Program-made: the position numbers and the translations under genes
NCBI GenBank assembly: GCA_039602395.1
Contig: JBCNJP010000007.1
Span: 121,864,957-121,928,956, forward strand
Origin: Deinandra increscens subsp. villosa
Lineage: Eukaryota > Streptophyta > Magnoliopsida > Asterales > Asteraceae
Direction: 5' to 3'
DNA length: 64,000 nucleotides
Notes under the pieces: model-generated
The model's database searches: none
Seen by the model: the letters and a program-made list of their open reading frames with translations, nothing else
Told to the model about the DNA's origin: nothing
In this document: positions 1-12,100 of the stretch, piece by piece
How the letters are laid out: the number at the start of each line of letters is the position of its first letter
Position numbering within the stretch: position 1 is the first letter of the stretch

Positions 1-640
1 TACGCATAAAAAACAGTTATAGTTTTTGCTAGTATGACTTTTTAAAAAAAATTGGAACAACAATTCTTGGAAAATTAAATGTCTTTGAATTCAAATACAT
101 ACTTAGAATCATAACAACTTAGCAAATATTAACTATTTTCACTCATATAAAGAAAGATACATACGGATTTTTTGAGTGATACACTTATATTTTTAACGGG
201 GAATCCATTATAACTACTATACGGATGAACAAAACAACAAATGGAAGATATATCCTCGTGGTTTATTTAAGCTATGATCAATTCGTTGAACTCTTTAATT
301 AAATATGTAATCTTTTACATGGATATGGCTTCCATCACTGGTTATATTATATTATTATTATAGGATAAACTTACACCAATACATTAAAATTGTAGCAAGT
401 TTACATCTTTAACCATTCAAAAGAATATATATCTGATCTGGGAACAATAACAATGTCAAAAAAAATATATGTAAATCTATTAATGTAATGATCGATGTTT
501 ATGATCACTATATTGGCCTAAATATTTGAATTTTACTCTAAAGAACAAAGAATCTCAAAAAAAAAAAAGATTTAGAAAATAAATTAGTGTCGGTCTCAAC
601 TTGAAGAGGGTGTTGCATATGTCATTTTGAAAACCAATTA
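1..640. other. AT-rich intergenic DNA, nothing recognised
   Basis: No coding region, RNA gene or element end could be recognised. The sequence is AT-rich with short A/T runs. Confidence 0.5.
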
Positions 641-654
641 TTATGACCCCCTAA

Positions 655-790
655 TTTTTTGAACGGCAAACAAAAATCCATGTAGTCTTACTCTTAATAT
701 CATTCTCAATAACGGGACGCGATCCCTCAATCTTATGTGGAGGTAAACCACTATGTACACCTTCAAATATCATTGGACTGCAAGGAATTC
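655..790 (-). repeat. SINE 3' portion
   Basis: Read on the minus strand, this segment ends in TTTGCCGTTCAAAAAA. The same 3' end occurs in the better preserved SINE copies at 7381-7597 and 63752-63838. No promoter boxes are clear, so this looks like a 5'-decayed copy. The assignment rests on the shared tail only. Confidence 0.35.
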
Positions 791-849
791 AGTTATTATG
801 AATTCGTCAAAACTCGGTAACCTGGCCCGTTACTAAATCTACCTCAATT

Positions 850-1480
850 TATATACAAATAAACAAACAGCTCAAATGGGGTTGATGAAATTAGGGCTTC
901 GAAAGTAGAAAATAAGGGTTTTGGTTGCGGGAAATGCCATAGACACCATGAGACGGATCTGGTTTCCGGAATACACCAAGAACAATCAGAAAAACGAACC
1001 TTGAAGACTACCAAATATAGAATCAGGACCCCCCTTACGACTTGTTGAATCGATGAGTTCTCTGGGCTAACCGAAAAAGAATAACGAACCAACAACCCAA
1101 CGAAAATATTGCGAGCAGCGTCGCTGCATCAACGTCGCACCGGAGAAGGAGGAACAACCCCAACACCCCTCAAGGGTTGATCGGAAACGGCCAGAGGTTT
1201 GTGTGAGATGGAAACGGCTGAAGAGGATGGATGCGGAGAGGCCGATGATGAAGAAAATTGGCGAATAGGAAGTCAGCGAGGGCAGCGCGCCTGCGAGATT
1301 TACGAATGTGTTTAGTGGATTTGGTGGTTGATGATGATGATGATGATGTGAACGGAAGGAGAGAGCGAGTCCAGGCGGCGCTGACTCCACGGGGCGTGAG
1401 AAGTGGAGAAGGCCATGAGGATCGGATCGGATCGGAAACGGTGACTCAGTCGGAGGTTTGATGAGTCAATAGAAGAAGAA
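850..1480. other. GC-richer island of unknown nature
   Basis: This stretch is clearly less AT-rich than its surroundings and contains a short GAT/ATC microsatellite (about 1329-1348). Short open frames exist on both strands: a minus-strand one with a His run produced by the microsatellite, and a 67-codon plus-strand one. Neither resembles a family I know. It could be the first exon of a plastid- or mitochondrion-targeted gene or a captured gene piece, but nothing in the sequence decides this. Confidence 0.2.
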
Positions 1481-1589
1481 TATCGAACACTGGAACACCA
1501 AGGACTTGTTTTTGGTCAATTATAATCCCAACGGAGTGAAACATCAGTTTTTCTTAAACCTTTTTTTACTTTTTACAAAATACTTTTTA

Positions 1590-1845
1590 ACCCATCATTT
1601 CTTGTTGCTGAAGGATATTTCCGGCAACTGGAAACCACCTAGGCTGGAAGGAGCAATGGTGCGGTTCGGGTCAAACTGAATGGTTCGGGTCGCGTGAATG
1701 TGCCGCTGGAAAGTGCAGTGTATATAAAGCAGTCGGTTAATAAAAAAAATGCCAAACCCATGGATCGAACCGGAGATCTGGGATAACAAAAGCCTATGAG
1801 CAGCAAGCTATGCTGCTGGGCACTTGTGTGAAGAAATCACAGCTT
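1590..1845 (-). repeat. tRNA-like SINE candidate
   Basis: On the minus strand a box-B-like CCGGTTCGATCC (about 1760-1771) lies downstream of AGCATAGCTTGCTGC, in the position of box A. This is the layout of a Pol III tRNA-derived head. No long A tail or target duplication was found, so an old SINE or a decayed tRNA pseudogene are both possible. Confidence 0.3.
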
Positions 1846-2440
1846 TAATATATAATGTAAAAGTGGGTTTTTGTTTGGCACAATTCCATAAGCCACTTTG
1901 TCTATTGTACATATATACAATATTTTTTAATGCGGTATATATATGTCTAACAAATCATTAGATAAGATTTAATTAAAACAAATTCTATTTTATTAAGATT
2001 TAGTAAATTATTAGAAAAAAAATATTGATATTTAATTATATATGATTTAATTATTTAAAATTATTAGTATTTAATAGGAGAATAGTTGTGTTTTAATAGG
2101 AGAGGGAGACAGAGAATCGTCATGATCGGTGACATGTGACAGAAATTGAAGTATTTTATTAAAAGAAATATTGTTGAATGTCGTTCATATATGTCCAACG
2201 TATCATACATGGAAAAATGGAAAAAAATTCTTGCCCCCACCAGATATGCACGCATGAAATAAACAAATTCGTCACACAATATAAATCTATATCATATATT
2301 AAAAAGGGATATATATGAAATCATCATACAACATATCAAACTATCGAAATATCGAACACTATGAAATATAAGCAGGAAGATATTAATTGGTAGTAACTAG
2401 TAATACTAGTAGATGCAAAGTGAGCATATCAGAAGCTTTC
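1846..2440. other. AT-rich intergenic DNA
   Basis: Nothing recognisable. This is the region downstream of the PELPK-type gene, which lies on the minus strand. Confidence 0.5.
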
Positions 2441-2454
2441 ATAAAAGCGGTTCT

Positions 2455-3196
2455 CTAAGGATGGGGAAGATCCTTGGGCAATTCAGGAATGGTCGGCAAT
2501 GTAGGCTTAGGCAGATCATGGAATTCTGGCACCGTTGGCACTTCTAGTTTTGGCAACTCCGGCTTGGGTACTTCTGGAATTGTCGGCTTTGGAGCCTCAG
2601 GAAATATAGGCTTGGGAAACTCTGGAAGGGTGGGCTTTGGAAGCTCGGGAACTTCAGGCTTTGGAATCACAAGGACTTCCGGCTTGGGAATCTCAGGGAG
2701 CGTAGGTTTTGGGATCTCTGGAAGTGTTTGCTTTGGAAGCTCGGGAACTTCAGGCTTCGAAATTACAGGGACTTCAGGCTTGGGAATCTCGGGCAGCGTA
2801 GGCTTTGGAATCTCTGGAAGTGTTGGCTTAGGAAGCTCTGGAAGTGTAGGTTTGGGAATCTCAGGGAGCGTAGGTTTTGGGATCTCTGGAAGTGTTTGCT
2901 TTGGAAGCTCGGGAACTTCAGGCTTCGGAATTACAGGGACTTCAGGCTTGGGAATCTCGGGCGGCGTAAGCTTTGGAATCTCTGGAATTGTTGGGTTCGG
3001 AAGCTCCGGAAGTGTAGGTTTGGGAATCTCGGGGAGTGTAGCTAGGCTTTGGAATCTCCGGAAGTGTGGGCTTTGGAAGCTCGGGGACCTCCAAGAGGTT
3101 ACGCGCCTCAGAAACGACTTTCCCACCATTCATTGATGCCAAAGTGACCGAAATCAGTATCATGAGGAAGGAATTGAGGCGGGAATATTGTGCCAT
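2455..3196 (-). pseudogene. PELPK-repeat secreted proline-rich protein, frameshifted
   Basis: The start at 3196 opens with a hydrophobic signal peptide (MAQYSRLNSFLMILISVTLA) followed by VVSEARNLLEVPELPKP. The rest is a tandem array of pentapeptide units of the type PELPK, PEIPK, PEVPV and PTLPE, ending KDLPHP and a stop. This is the architecture of Arabidopsis PELPK1-like cell-wall proteins (established family knowledge). A 4-bp GCTA insertion at about 3041-3044 (+ strand) shifts the frame after roughly 52 codons. Downstream the repeat frame is fully open to 2455. Removing the 4 bp would leave a frame of about 245 codons, so this single lesion is the only visible defect. It could be a real null allele or an assembly/base-call error in repetitive DNA. 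A TATA box lies about 85 bp upstream. Confidence 0.8.
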
Positions 3197-3280
3197 TGTT
3201 GTTACAATCTAAGGGTAGAAACTTGATGCTGCTATATGTATTTGAATGAAAGTGGTTTGGGTTCGTTTGAGGATTTAGAC

Positions 3281-3293
3281 TTATATATATATG
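3281..3293 (-). promoter_or_regulatory. TATA box of PELPK-type gene
   Basis: CATATATATATAA on the minus strand lies about 85 bp upstream of the ATG at 3196, a normal distance for a plant TATA box plus a short leader. Confidence 0.5.
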
Positions 3294-3839
3294 GCCGGGG
3301 TATTGAACGGTGATATGTAAAGTAGATAAGTTGGTAGGAATTACGAGAAATCGGGCCTGTTAGCTGATCAACTTAATCCGATTTCATCTCTAGCTAACTG
3401 ATACGTGTACGTTGAAATCGTGGTATCTTATCAAAACTTCTAGCATGGAGTTGGCGACTTGACTCCGAGTTTTGAAATAGGTGCCTCCTTGTTTATTAAT
3501 TTAATATTATAGGTTCAGTATAAAATTTATATCGTTAAAAAATAATAGACAGAAAATCATAGGTAATATTTGTTAGAAGATTTTGTGAAGGTTTAACTAG
3601 TGTTAAACATAGTTTGGGTTAATTGTGTTAACCGAGAGAAACATGGAGGACTGAAGTTGTAATTGTATGTTTAAAATTCAAATTTCCGTTAGAATAGTTG
3701 TTAGAGGCTCTCGGTTTGAATAAGAGGTGGAGATCAATGTAAATCCAATTTGAGATTCCAATAATAAAATTTTCCATTCCAGTTTTGTCAAATTTGTTCA
3801 TCGTTTTCAATTCGATTATATTTCATTATTAAATATGGA

Positions 3840-4519
3840 AAATCTGTGCAGCAGGGGCAGTTTGGTAAAAATTTGATTGGGTACTCAGACAGCAATCATT
3901 TGGTTAATAATGAAGATGGAAAGAGTACTTCAGGAAATGTTTTCTTCTTCAATGGTGCTGCAATCAGTTGGTATTCACAAAAGCAGAAAATTGTTACATT
4001 ATCTTCTTGTGAGGCTGAGTTTGTAGCTGCAAATGCAGCAGCTTGTCAAGCTGTATGGCTTAGAAATCTGTTGGAAGAACTGACAGGTACAAGGCAGGAG
4101 GCTGTGTCTTTAAAGGTTGATAACAAGTCAGCTATAGCTCTCATGAAGAATCCAGTTTTTCATGGGAGGTCTAAGCATATAAATCTTAGATATCAATACA
4201 TTAGGGAATGCATTGAGCAGGATCTGATTGTGGTTGAATTTGTTGGAAGAAATGAGCAAAAAGCTGACATTTTAACTAAGGCATTAGCTAGGACAAGATT
4301 TGAAGAGATGAGGTCCTTGCTAGGAGTGAATGAGTTTTAATTTCTTGTTTGAAGACAGTAGTTCTGCAAATTAACTTTATAATTAAGGGATTTTGGCACA
4401 CTAGTGTGAGCACATCCATTGGATCACTACCACATGGTGTTAATGCTAATTTGTCTTGGTTATGGGGTGAAATCAGACGTTGAAGAATGGATTGGAATGA
4501 TTGGATTTAAGGGGGAGAA
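3840..4519 (+). pseudogene. Ty1/copia RNase H remnant with polypurine tract
   Basis: The open frame 3846-4340 encodes the C-terminal RNase H part of a copia polyprotein. It shows GYSDSNH, KSTSG, TLSSCEAEFVAA, DNKSAIALMKNPVFHGRSKH and ADILTKAL. Gag, protease, integrase and reverse transcriptase are absent. A polypurine tract AGGGGGAGA follows at 4510-4518, where a 3' LTR should begin, but no matching LTR pair was found. The start codon is arbitrary because the real polyprotein would begin far upstream. This is a truncated, non-autonomous relic. Confidence 0.85.
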
Positions 4520-4696
4520 TATTGTATAAAAATCTTTATTGGTGCTAGAGATGAAAGAAAAATTAAAGACGCCGGACATAATTAGTCTTGCTCTGTATTG
4601 CTATTATTAATCCTCACATTATTTAGTTTTTCTGCTGTATTGCTATTATTTATTAATCGTTTAAAAATGATACAATTTTAAGTTAAAAAGTAAAAT

Positions 4697-5013
4697 ATAG
4701 CAACTTCTATTGTGGTGTAGTGGTAGGAGATTTGAGTTTTCTACTTGAGACTCAAGTTCGAATCCCACTATTATCATTTTGGAGGGGGCATGGTGGCTCA
4801 ATGAAGAAAGACTGGGATCTTTGTGATCTCCAATTCGATCCTGAGGGCGTCTCTAATGGGCCTTCGGGTGGGTGAGTTTTCCCCGGAACTGAAGATAAAT
4901 TGGTGTGCTTAAGGGCTCCGTGCGGCTGGGTTAGGCCAGCTGACAGTGGCCTTTTGCCATTAGGTCACCCCATACGAAGGACCTAGACAATTCAATGTTT
5001 GTTGGCCGTTAAA
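4697..5013 (+). repeat. Dimeric tRNA-derived SINE
   Basis: Two tRNA-like heads follow one another. The first has a box-A-like TGTAGTGGTAGG (about 4716) and box-B-like GTTCGAATCC (4756-4765). The second has TGGTGGCTCAATG (about 4791) and CCAATTCGATCCTG (about 4829). The element ends GTTGGCCGTT plus an A tail. It is flanked by AAAAAGTAAAAT on both sides (about 4685-4696 and 5014-5026), consistent with a retrotransposition target duplication. Confidence 0.6.
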
Positions 5014-5025
5014 AAAAAAGTAAAA

Positions 5026-5401
5026 TCTTAATACTAATAAAGCAATAAAATTGTTTCCACATGTCTTCTTTTTAAGGTGTCCACATCACCAATGCCACAT
5101 GTCAATACAAGATTCAATTACAATTTAGTAAATTACCAATCAAGACTAATTACCAATTTTATCTAAAGTAAATTTTTATTTAAAAAAATGGCAAACATAA
5201 TGTAGAGTTAATAACTCGAAAATTTAAGTCTTTTAAGGAAACAAATCAAGAATTTGTCATCTTTAATTTATTAAATTGTCAATTAATATTTTATAATGAA
5301 TTATGTCATTTATAATTTTTTAAATTTCTTAATCTTTTTTATATTTAGCTAATATTATGAACCTAAATTCAACCCGTGTAGTACACGGGTTACTAACCTA
5401 G
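5026..5401 (+). mobile_element. Short non-autonomous Helitron
   Basis: It begins TC followed by TTAATACTAATAAAGC. It ends with the hairpin CCCGTGTAGTACACGGG, a short spacer and CTAG before a T, which fits the Helitron TC...CTRR|T rule. The same 5' and 3' ends recur at 8510-14551 and 14741-15072. There is no coding content, so it would depend on a RepHel protein supplied elsewhere. Confidence 0.75.
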
Positions 5402-6470
5402 TATAATATAAAGGGCTAAAATTCAACTATCGGAACATCATAATCATAATTAACCCATATAAAATGCCCATCATAATATTAACAATTTAACATAGCGGTA
5501 GAAGAGACTTTATCTGATGATATTTTGCAAAAAAACTTCTTAAAAAAATCATTTATGTGATTATGATATTTTCTAAAAACTTCTTTCTAGTTTTTTATTT
5601 CTTAGAAAAAAAAAATGAACTTTATGATCTTAACGTAGGCATTTTTATTGTTATCTTACATTTATATATTTATTTCTTTAAGATAATAGTTGTAGTGTTT
5701 TCATTTTTAATTATTCGAAAAAGGTAAAGAAAAACAATGTTTCTTCTAAAATAATTAGAAAACCCTTTTATACAAAAGTTAGAAAATAGTTTTTTTTTAA
5801 ATATTAGTGACCTCCTACCAAAGTATTTTTTTTTTCAATTTCAGTAGAAAACATTCAAAACTAAAAGTATTGTAACCAATAAAAATAAGAAAATATTCAA
5901 AACTAAAAGTATTTTAACCAATAAAAATAAGAGTGAGAAAATATATCTTATTTTAAATATCTATTTTAATAAAATTTTTTTGAATCATCTATTTTAATAT
6001 TTTTTTTAAGTTTTAGTTACATCAACTTGTAATTAAAAATACCATAATTATAAATGAAGTTTGGGTGTAAGAGAACAATATCATAATTATAATTGGTCAA
6101 TAAACTTCAATACTTTTCCAAACTAGTATAATTAAAAAAAATTATTTATCAAAAGAGTGTAGGAAAATCGTTCATAAATTTAAATAAAATAAATATTTTA
6201 TTTATATACGATTACAACAGAAAAAATTAATCTATTACAATACAAACAAAACAAAGTTCTACTCCTATCAATACGATTATAAGAAAATAAAGAAGTTACG
6301 ATATAAGGAAAGAAAAGAATTACATTACAATTACAAGAAATAAGAAAATTACAATTACAAGAAATGAAATAAATAGACAAATAAAATACAATGATGAAAC
6401 TTTAATAAGTTTAATAAATTAAAATAAAAGTTTCAAATGGTTTTAAGGATATGGAGATGAACCCAGAAAG
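5402..6470. other. AT-rich intergenic DNA
   Basis: About 1 kb of very AT-rich sequence with local direct duplications (for example a repeated AAAATATTCAAAACTAAAAGTATT near 5850 and 5890). No gene or element boundary was recognised. Confidence 0.5.
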
Positions 6471-6479
6471 ATAAAAGGT

Positions 6480-7345
6480 TTTGATAAAAACTTGAAAGCA
6501 TAGAAATCGAAGAAGAAAACAGAGTTTTTGGCGAAGGATTCGGGTCAAAACCCGAGTCCCTTAAAACAAATTCCGGGTCTACCGAAGATCCGTTTTGTTT
6601 CCCAGGGTACAATCGCCTAAACCGTATTGTACGACCGCGATAACTCTAAGATTGAATTACCTTTGAATTCTCGAAGATCCTGACGAACAGGATGAAGGTT
6701 GGAAGGAGTTTGAGAGAAAGAGAGAGATGTAAGAAGAGAGAATGAATTCTATGTGAATTCGGTGTCTTTAGCCTCAACTGATAAGGCTATATTTATAGTG
6801 GTAAGGTGTCTTGTTGGGCACTCAAAAGTTAATTCGTAGTCAAACTTTGCATTAAATGTCTTTAATGCAAATTGATTTCTAATTAACGCGAATTTACCTT
6901 AATTAGCTCAAAAATGCATTTCTAGGTGTCAATCCGGAGGAACACGCATTCCCGCTCGAACAGCGGAGCCACGCAGGTTCGCTTGAACTGGTTCCGCTCG
7001 AACCTGACTTTTTCCGGTTCAACTTACAGTCCGCTTGAACCAGCCTATCCGCCTGGTCTTCAACCGGACCAACTTCCGGTTGAACTTGAAAAGAATAGGG
7101 CGGCTCTCAAGCGGCGATGCGAAGTGCAAAGTGCGCCATCAAAGCGCCACATTGCGCCTCATTGCGCCCATGCGCACGCGTGCGTGTGCGAGTGCGAGTT
7201 AGGGGTGTTTCGCACCCCTCAGGGTCCAAGGGATGTGTCCTACTAACGGAAACAATAGTTGGTAAGATTCCCACCTTATAAAGCACTTTTGGTTTCATCC
7301 CCCAACCAATGTGGGATGAGTGCACATGCCATACTTGGCATTAAA
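6480..7345 (-). mobile_element. Probable solo LTR or LTR remnant
   Basis: Read on the minus strand, this begins near a CCCACATTGGTTGGGGGATG segment and a TTTATAAGG. It passes through a GC-rich block full of GTTCRAGCGGA-like repeats. It then has a TATA box (CTATAAATATAG, about 6788-6799) followed by a CT-rich leader (TTCTCTCTTCTTACATCTC). Promoter, leader and lack of coding frames fit an LTR. No partner LTR, primer site or target duplication was identified, so the ends are approximate. Confidence 0.4.
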
Positions 7346-7380
7346 ACGTGAGATCATTTAAATCTAATAAATCTAACATT

Positions 7381-7597
7381 TTTTTTGAACGGCAAATTTG
7401 GATCACTGAAAGAGACATTACACCACCCACCCGATCATCTCCAATCTCCATCAGGAGGAAACTCACAACTGGTGAGAAAACCCACCGACCCACTTTGTAA
7501 CCCCCACTTTTTATTCTTTTTGTTACAAATGAACTTAAACCCAAGACCTTTAATTAAAATGTCATACACATTGCCACTAGGCTAAGCTAGTGGGTGA
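7381..7597 (-). repeat. tRNA-derived SINE with 12-bp target duplication
   Basis: On the minus strand the head carries box A TAGCCTAGTGG and box B GGGTTCAAGTTC. The body ends TTTGCCGTTCAAAAAAAA. AAATCTAACATT flanks it exactly at 7369-7380 and 7598-7609. This is a complete SINE insertion. Confidence 0.85.
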
Positions 7598-7619
7598 AAA
7601 TCTAACATTAGTGACAAAC

Positions 7620-8461
7620 CATATTTGTGGCAAGCAATTAATTTATTATATAACAATGAAATTTGGTTCATTAATAGTGAACTTTTAGTTTATCATAGTT
7701 TTGCCACGTGACTTTAGTGGTTTGACGCTTTCTACCCCTAAACTTTTACGATTGTTTTTTTTCTTTTTGACGAAATAGTAAACTTTTAGTTTTCATAGGT
7801 TGGTCACATATGTTTCATACTCTTACGTTTTGTACCGTTTAACTTTTAAAGTTTTTTTTTTAATTTGAAGTTTTGTTGTCTTCTATTTTGGCCACGAAAC
7901 TTTTAACTTTTCTAATTTTGTTTTTAGTATATTTTTATAGTTTAATACTTTCACTACAAGACTTTTAGACTCTTACGCTTTATACCCCTTAACTTTTTTA
8001 CCCTCTATCTTTTAAACGTTTTTTTGTTTTAAGTTTTGTCGTCTTCTACTTTGGCCACAAAACTTTTAACTTTTCTACTTTCGCTTTTAGTATACTTTTA
8101 TAATTTTATACTTCTACCACGAGACTTTTAGACTTTTACGTTTTATACCACTTAACTTAGTATATTTTTATAGTTTTATATACTTTTACCACAAGATTTT
8201 TAGACTTTTACGTTTTATACTCCTTAATTTTTTAACCCTCTAACTTTTAAAGTTTTTTTTTTTGTTTTAAGTTTTTTTGTCTTCTAATTTGGCCACGAAA
8301 CTTTTAACTTTTTTACTTTCGCTTTTAATATAATTCTATAATTTTATACTTTCACCACAAGACTTTTAAACTTTTACGTTTTATACCACTTAACTTTTTT
8401 TACTTTCGTTCAGTTTATAAATTCAACCCCGCAGCAACGCGCGGGGAAGGTAAATATCTTG
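7620..8461 (+). mobile_element. Decayed Helitron-like tail with internal repeats
   Basis: The right end shows AACCCCGCAGCAACGCGCGGGG, the GC-rich hairpin typical of a second plant Helitron type, followed by AAATATCTTGT, a degenerate CTRRT. Upstream are about four diverged copies of a 100-240 bp unit with the core TTTTAGACTTTTACGTTTTATACC (near 7968, 8120, 8200 and 8360). The left end is not visible. Confidence 0.45.
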
Positions 8462-8690
8462 TTTTTTTTATAGAAATTATCCATAGCGAATGTAAGAGAG
8501 CCACATCTTTCATTCTAATAAAGCAATAAAAAAGTGTCCACATGTTACTTTACTAGGGTGTCCACATCACCCTCCACCTCAACAATCCACTTGTCAACAC
8601 CACACTTAATTTCAAATTTTTTTTTCATTTAAGAATTCAAAATTTCCAAATTTAATATTTCAATTTTCTAAATCTAAAATTTAACATTAC

Positions 8691-9142
8691 TGATACGGAA
8701 ACGTGAACACGATAGAAAGAAAACCTAGGCTTTACCTAGCGGCAAGGACGCTTGGCCAACCAAGTCGCCGATGACGGTTCGATATCCGGCCAACCGGAGC
8801 TATCTGGGATTAGGGTTTAAAGAAACCAAAATAACTTCAATCAAAATTTAACAACCCAAACCAAAGAGTTTTACAAGGTATAAATAGAGAACAAAAAGAT
8901 AAAGATAAACATGGAGACAAATCCTCACTTATTTTAATGACAAGATAAACACAAATTCGAAAATTAAATACTCTTTGAATTGGTCTGGGTTGGATCCGTA
9001 TCCCCTTAGGAGACCTTAGCCACTTTCGAACACCCCATGGGCCGGCCCAGCTCGCACACCTGATCCAGCTTCATCCTGGGCCGCAGCTAGCCCACCCGGA
9101 TCCTCTTCTCCTTGGGCCTCAAGTCTCTCTTGACCCGTATCA
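8691..9142 (-). repeat. gypsy 3' LTR
   Basis: 452 bp, identical by eye to 13487-13938. It contains the last 42 codons of the polyprotein, stop included (9016-9142). On the opposite strand it carries a strong TATAAATAGAG at about 8880. Confidence 0.95.
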
Positions 9143-12100
9143 TCCTCCCCCTCTAAAAAACGACTCGTCCCCGAGTCATCAACCAAGTCGTCGCGAGAAG
9201 AATACGGGGATAAGTCGGCAACATTAAACGTGGCCGAGACACCATAATGACCCGGCAAGTCGATCTTGTAAGCATTGTCATTGATACGCTTCAAGACCCG
9301 AAAAGGGCCATCCGCCCGAGGATGCAACTTACCAAATCGACCACGAGGAAAACGTTCCTTGCGCAAATGAATCCAAACGAGATCCCCTTCCTGAAAAACC
9401 ACCTTTCGCCTATGTCGATTAGCACGAGTTTGATACTGAAGATTATGTTTAGCTATTTGATCCCGAACTTGCGCGTGTAGTTGTTTGATTTGTTCCGCCC
9501 GAGCATCACCATCCGCACTAAAAGAATCCACGCCGGGAATGGGAGCCAAATCTAACGGAGTGAACGGGTTCCGACCATAGACCACAAGAAAAGGACTCCG
9601 GCCCGTAGAGCTGTGGACGGAGCGGTTATAGGCAAATTCAGCTTGCGGTAACGCCAAATCCCACTGTTTCGGATGTTCGCCCACTAAACAACGTAACAAA
9701 TTACCCAAGCTTCGATTGGTCACCTCCGTTTGCCCATCCGTTTGCGGGTGATGGGAACTACTAAACTGCAACTTAGCACCCAACCTCCGCCACAAAGTGC
9801 GCCAAAAATGGCTAACGAATTTGACATCGCGATCTGAAGTAAGAGTTTTAGGTATCCCATGCAAACGAACGACCTCCGAGAAGTATAAACGAGCCACTTG
9901 TGAAGCATCATAAGTTTTGGCACACGGAATAAAATGCGCCATTTTAGAGAAACGATCCACGACCACCATGATTGAGTCCTTTTTGCGTTGAGTGAGGGGT
10001 AAGCCAAGCACGAAATCCATTGTGACATCTTCCCACGGGCCTTCGGGAGTTGGCAAGGGGGTATATAACCCTTGATTTGTGCCATGTGTTTTAGAAATAT
10101 GACACGTGCGACATCTCTTTATCACCGTCAAAACGTCATGTGCCATCTTAGGCCAAAAAAATCGTTCCCCGACGAGAGCCACAGTTTTGTCTCGCCCAAA
10201 ATGACCGGCCAAGGCTCCCTGATGATACTCCAAAATAATAGCTTCCCGAAACGAGGAAACGGGAACACACAATTTCGACCCCTTTAGCAAGAACCCTTCT
10301 GCCCGAAAAAAATCCCTCACCGTACCTCTAGCCGATTGTTGCCATATGTTACGAAAATCTGGATCGTCTTGGTACAATAACTTGAGTTGGTCAAAGCCCG
10401 GAAAAAGAACAGACGAAGAGGTGACGAGGGCCGGTCGGCGGCTCAAAGCATCCGCCACTGTGTTTGATGTCCCGGCCTTATGCTTAATCACGAATGAAAA
10501 ATCTTGTAGCATTTCTACCCACTTAGCGTGTCTTGGATTTAGCTTGGCTTGACCTTGGATAAATTTTAGAGCTTGATGATCGGAATATAGAACAAATTCA
10601 GCGGGTAACAAGTAATGCCTCCAATACTCCAAACTTCGAACTATTGCATAGAATTCTTTATCATACGTGCTATAACGTCTTCGAGTCTCGTTAAATTTTT
10701 CGCTAAAAAAAGCGATTGGTCGACTTTGTTGACTCAAGACACCGCCGATACCCAACCCCGAAGCATCGCACTCGACTTGAAAAACGTAATCAAAATTAGG
10801 AAGAGCTAAAATTGGAGCCTCTGTGACCACTTTTTTGAGGTGATCGAAGGCTCTTTGTGCCGCATCAGTCCACGCAAACTTGGAAGATTTTAAGCATTCG
10901 GTTAGCGGGGCACATATGGTGCTAAAGTTTTTGATAAAGCGCCGATAAAACGAAGCAAGGCCGTGAAAACTTCGAATATCGTGCAACGATGTTGGCGTCG
11001 GCCACGTGGTAATAGCCGTGACTTTGCCTTCATCCATACGAATCCCATGGCCGGAGATAAGATAGCCCAAAAATGTAGCTTCACGTGTGAAAAATTGACA
11101 CTTCTTTCCATTGGCAAAGAGTTTTTGCTCTCGTAATATATCGAAGATATGGCGCAAATGTTGTGCATGTTCACGCTCGTTTTTGCTAAATACCAAAATG
11201 TCATCAAAGTAGACGACAACACACCGGCCAATGAGAGGTTTGAACACATGGTTCATAAGCCGCATGAAAGTGCTAGGTGCGTTGGATAGTCCGAAGGGCA
11301 TGACTAGCCATTCGTATAGACCATCCCGTGTTTTGAAGGCGGTTTTCCATTCGTCCCCGGGTCTCATGCGAATTTGATGGTAGCCACTCCTTAGATCAAT
11401 TTTTGAAAAAATTTGCGCACCAAATAAATGATCTAAAAGGTCTTCAAAACGGGGAATGGGGAAACGGTACTTGATTGTGATTTTATTTATCGCCCGACTA
11501 TCAATGCACATGCGGAACGTGCCGTTTGGTTTAGGCACAAGTAAAGCAGGTACCGCGCAAGGGCTCATGCTTTCACGTATGAGTCCTTTCTTTAGCAACT
11601 CGGAAACTTGGTTATGCAGCTCTTGAAATTCTTTGGGATTCATCCGATAAGCCGGTTTATTCGGGAGACTAGCACCCGGCACAAAGTCAATACAGTGTTG
11701 GATATCGCGGATCATTGGTAAGCCGGCTGGAATGTCCTCGGGAAACACGTCAAAAAACTCGGCGAGTAGTGGCTGAACTATGGTCGGGTGTGTTGACTGG
11801 GTTTCATTCGGTTCGACCACAAACAAACCAAAACAAAGTGGGACCTCGAGTGACTTAGTGAGATTGTTGAATTCGGCCCGGGATATGAAAATAGATTCAG
11901 GCGGCTCGTCTTTCGGATGTAGCGGAGCTAGTGTAATACTCAACCCGTCTTTTTTGAAAGAATACGTGTTCCGGAACCCGTCATGTTTGACCCTTCGATC
12001 GTAAAGCCACGGTCGCCCCAAGAGGATATGGCATGCGTCCATTGGTATGACCTCGCACCACAATTCATCAGAATATTTATTGCCAATGGAAAACTGAACC

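Noticed and set aside
1067..1390. Poly-His protein on the minus strand
   Set aside because: The His run is a translated ATC/GAT microsatellite and the frame has no other recognisable feature.
2474..3136. Gly/Ser-rich plus-strand frame of 220 codons
   Set aside because: It is the complement of the PELPK repeat array. The opposite strand has the signal peptide, TATA box and known family, so this frame is a byproduct of codon periodicity.
3569..3849. Possible LTR (TGTTAGAAG...TGTGCA) before the copia RNase H fragment
   Set aside because: No matching second LTR follows the polypurine tract at 4510, and no target duplication was found.
4711..4775. Genuine tRNA gene
   Set aside because: The arms do not pair into a full cloverleaf, and it sits in a unit with a second head, A tail and target duplication, so it is a SINE.
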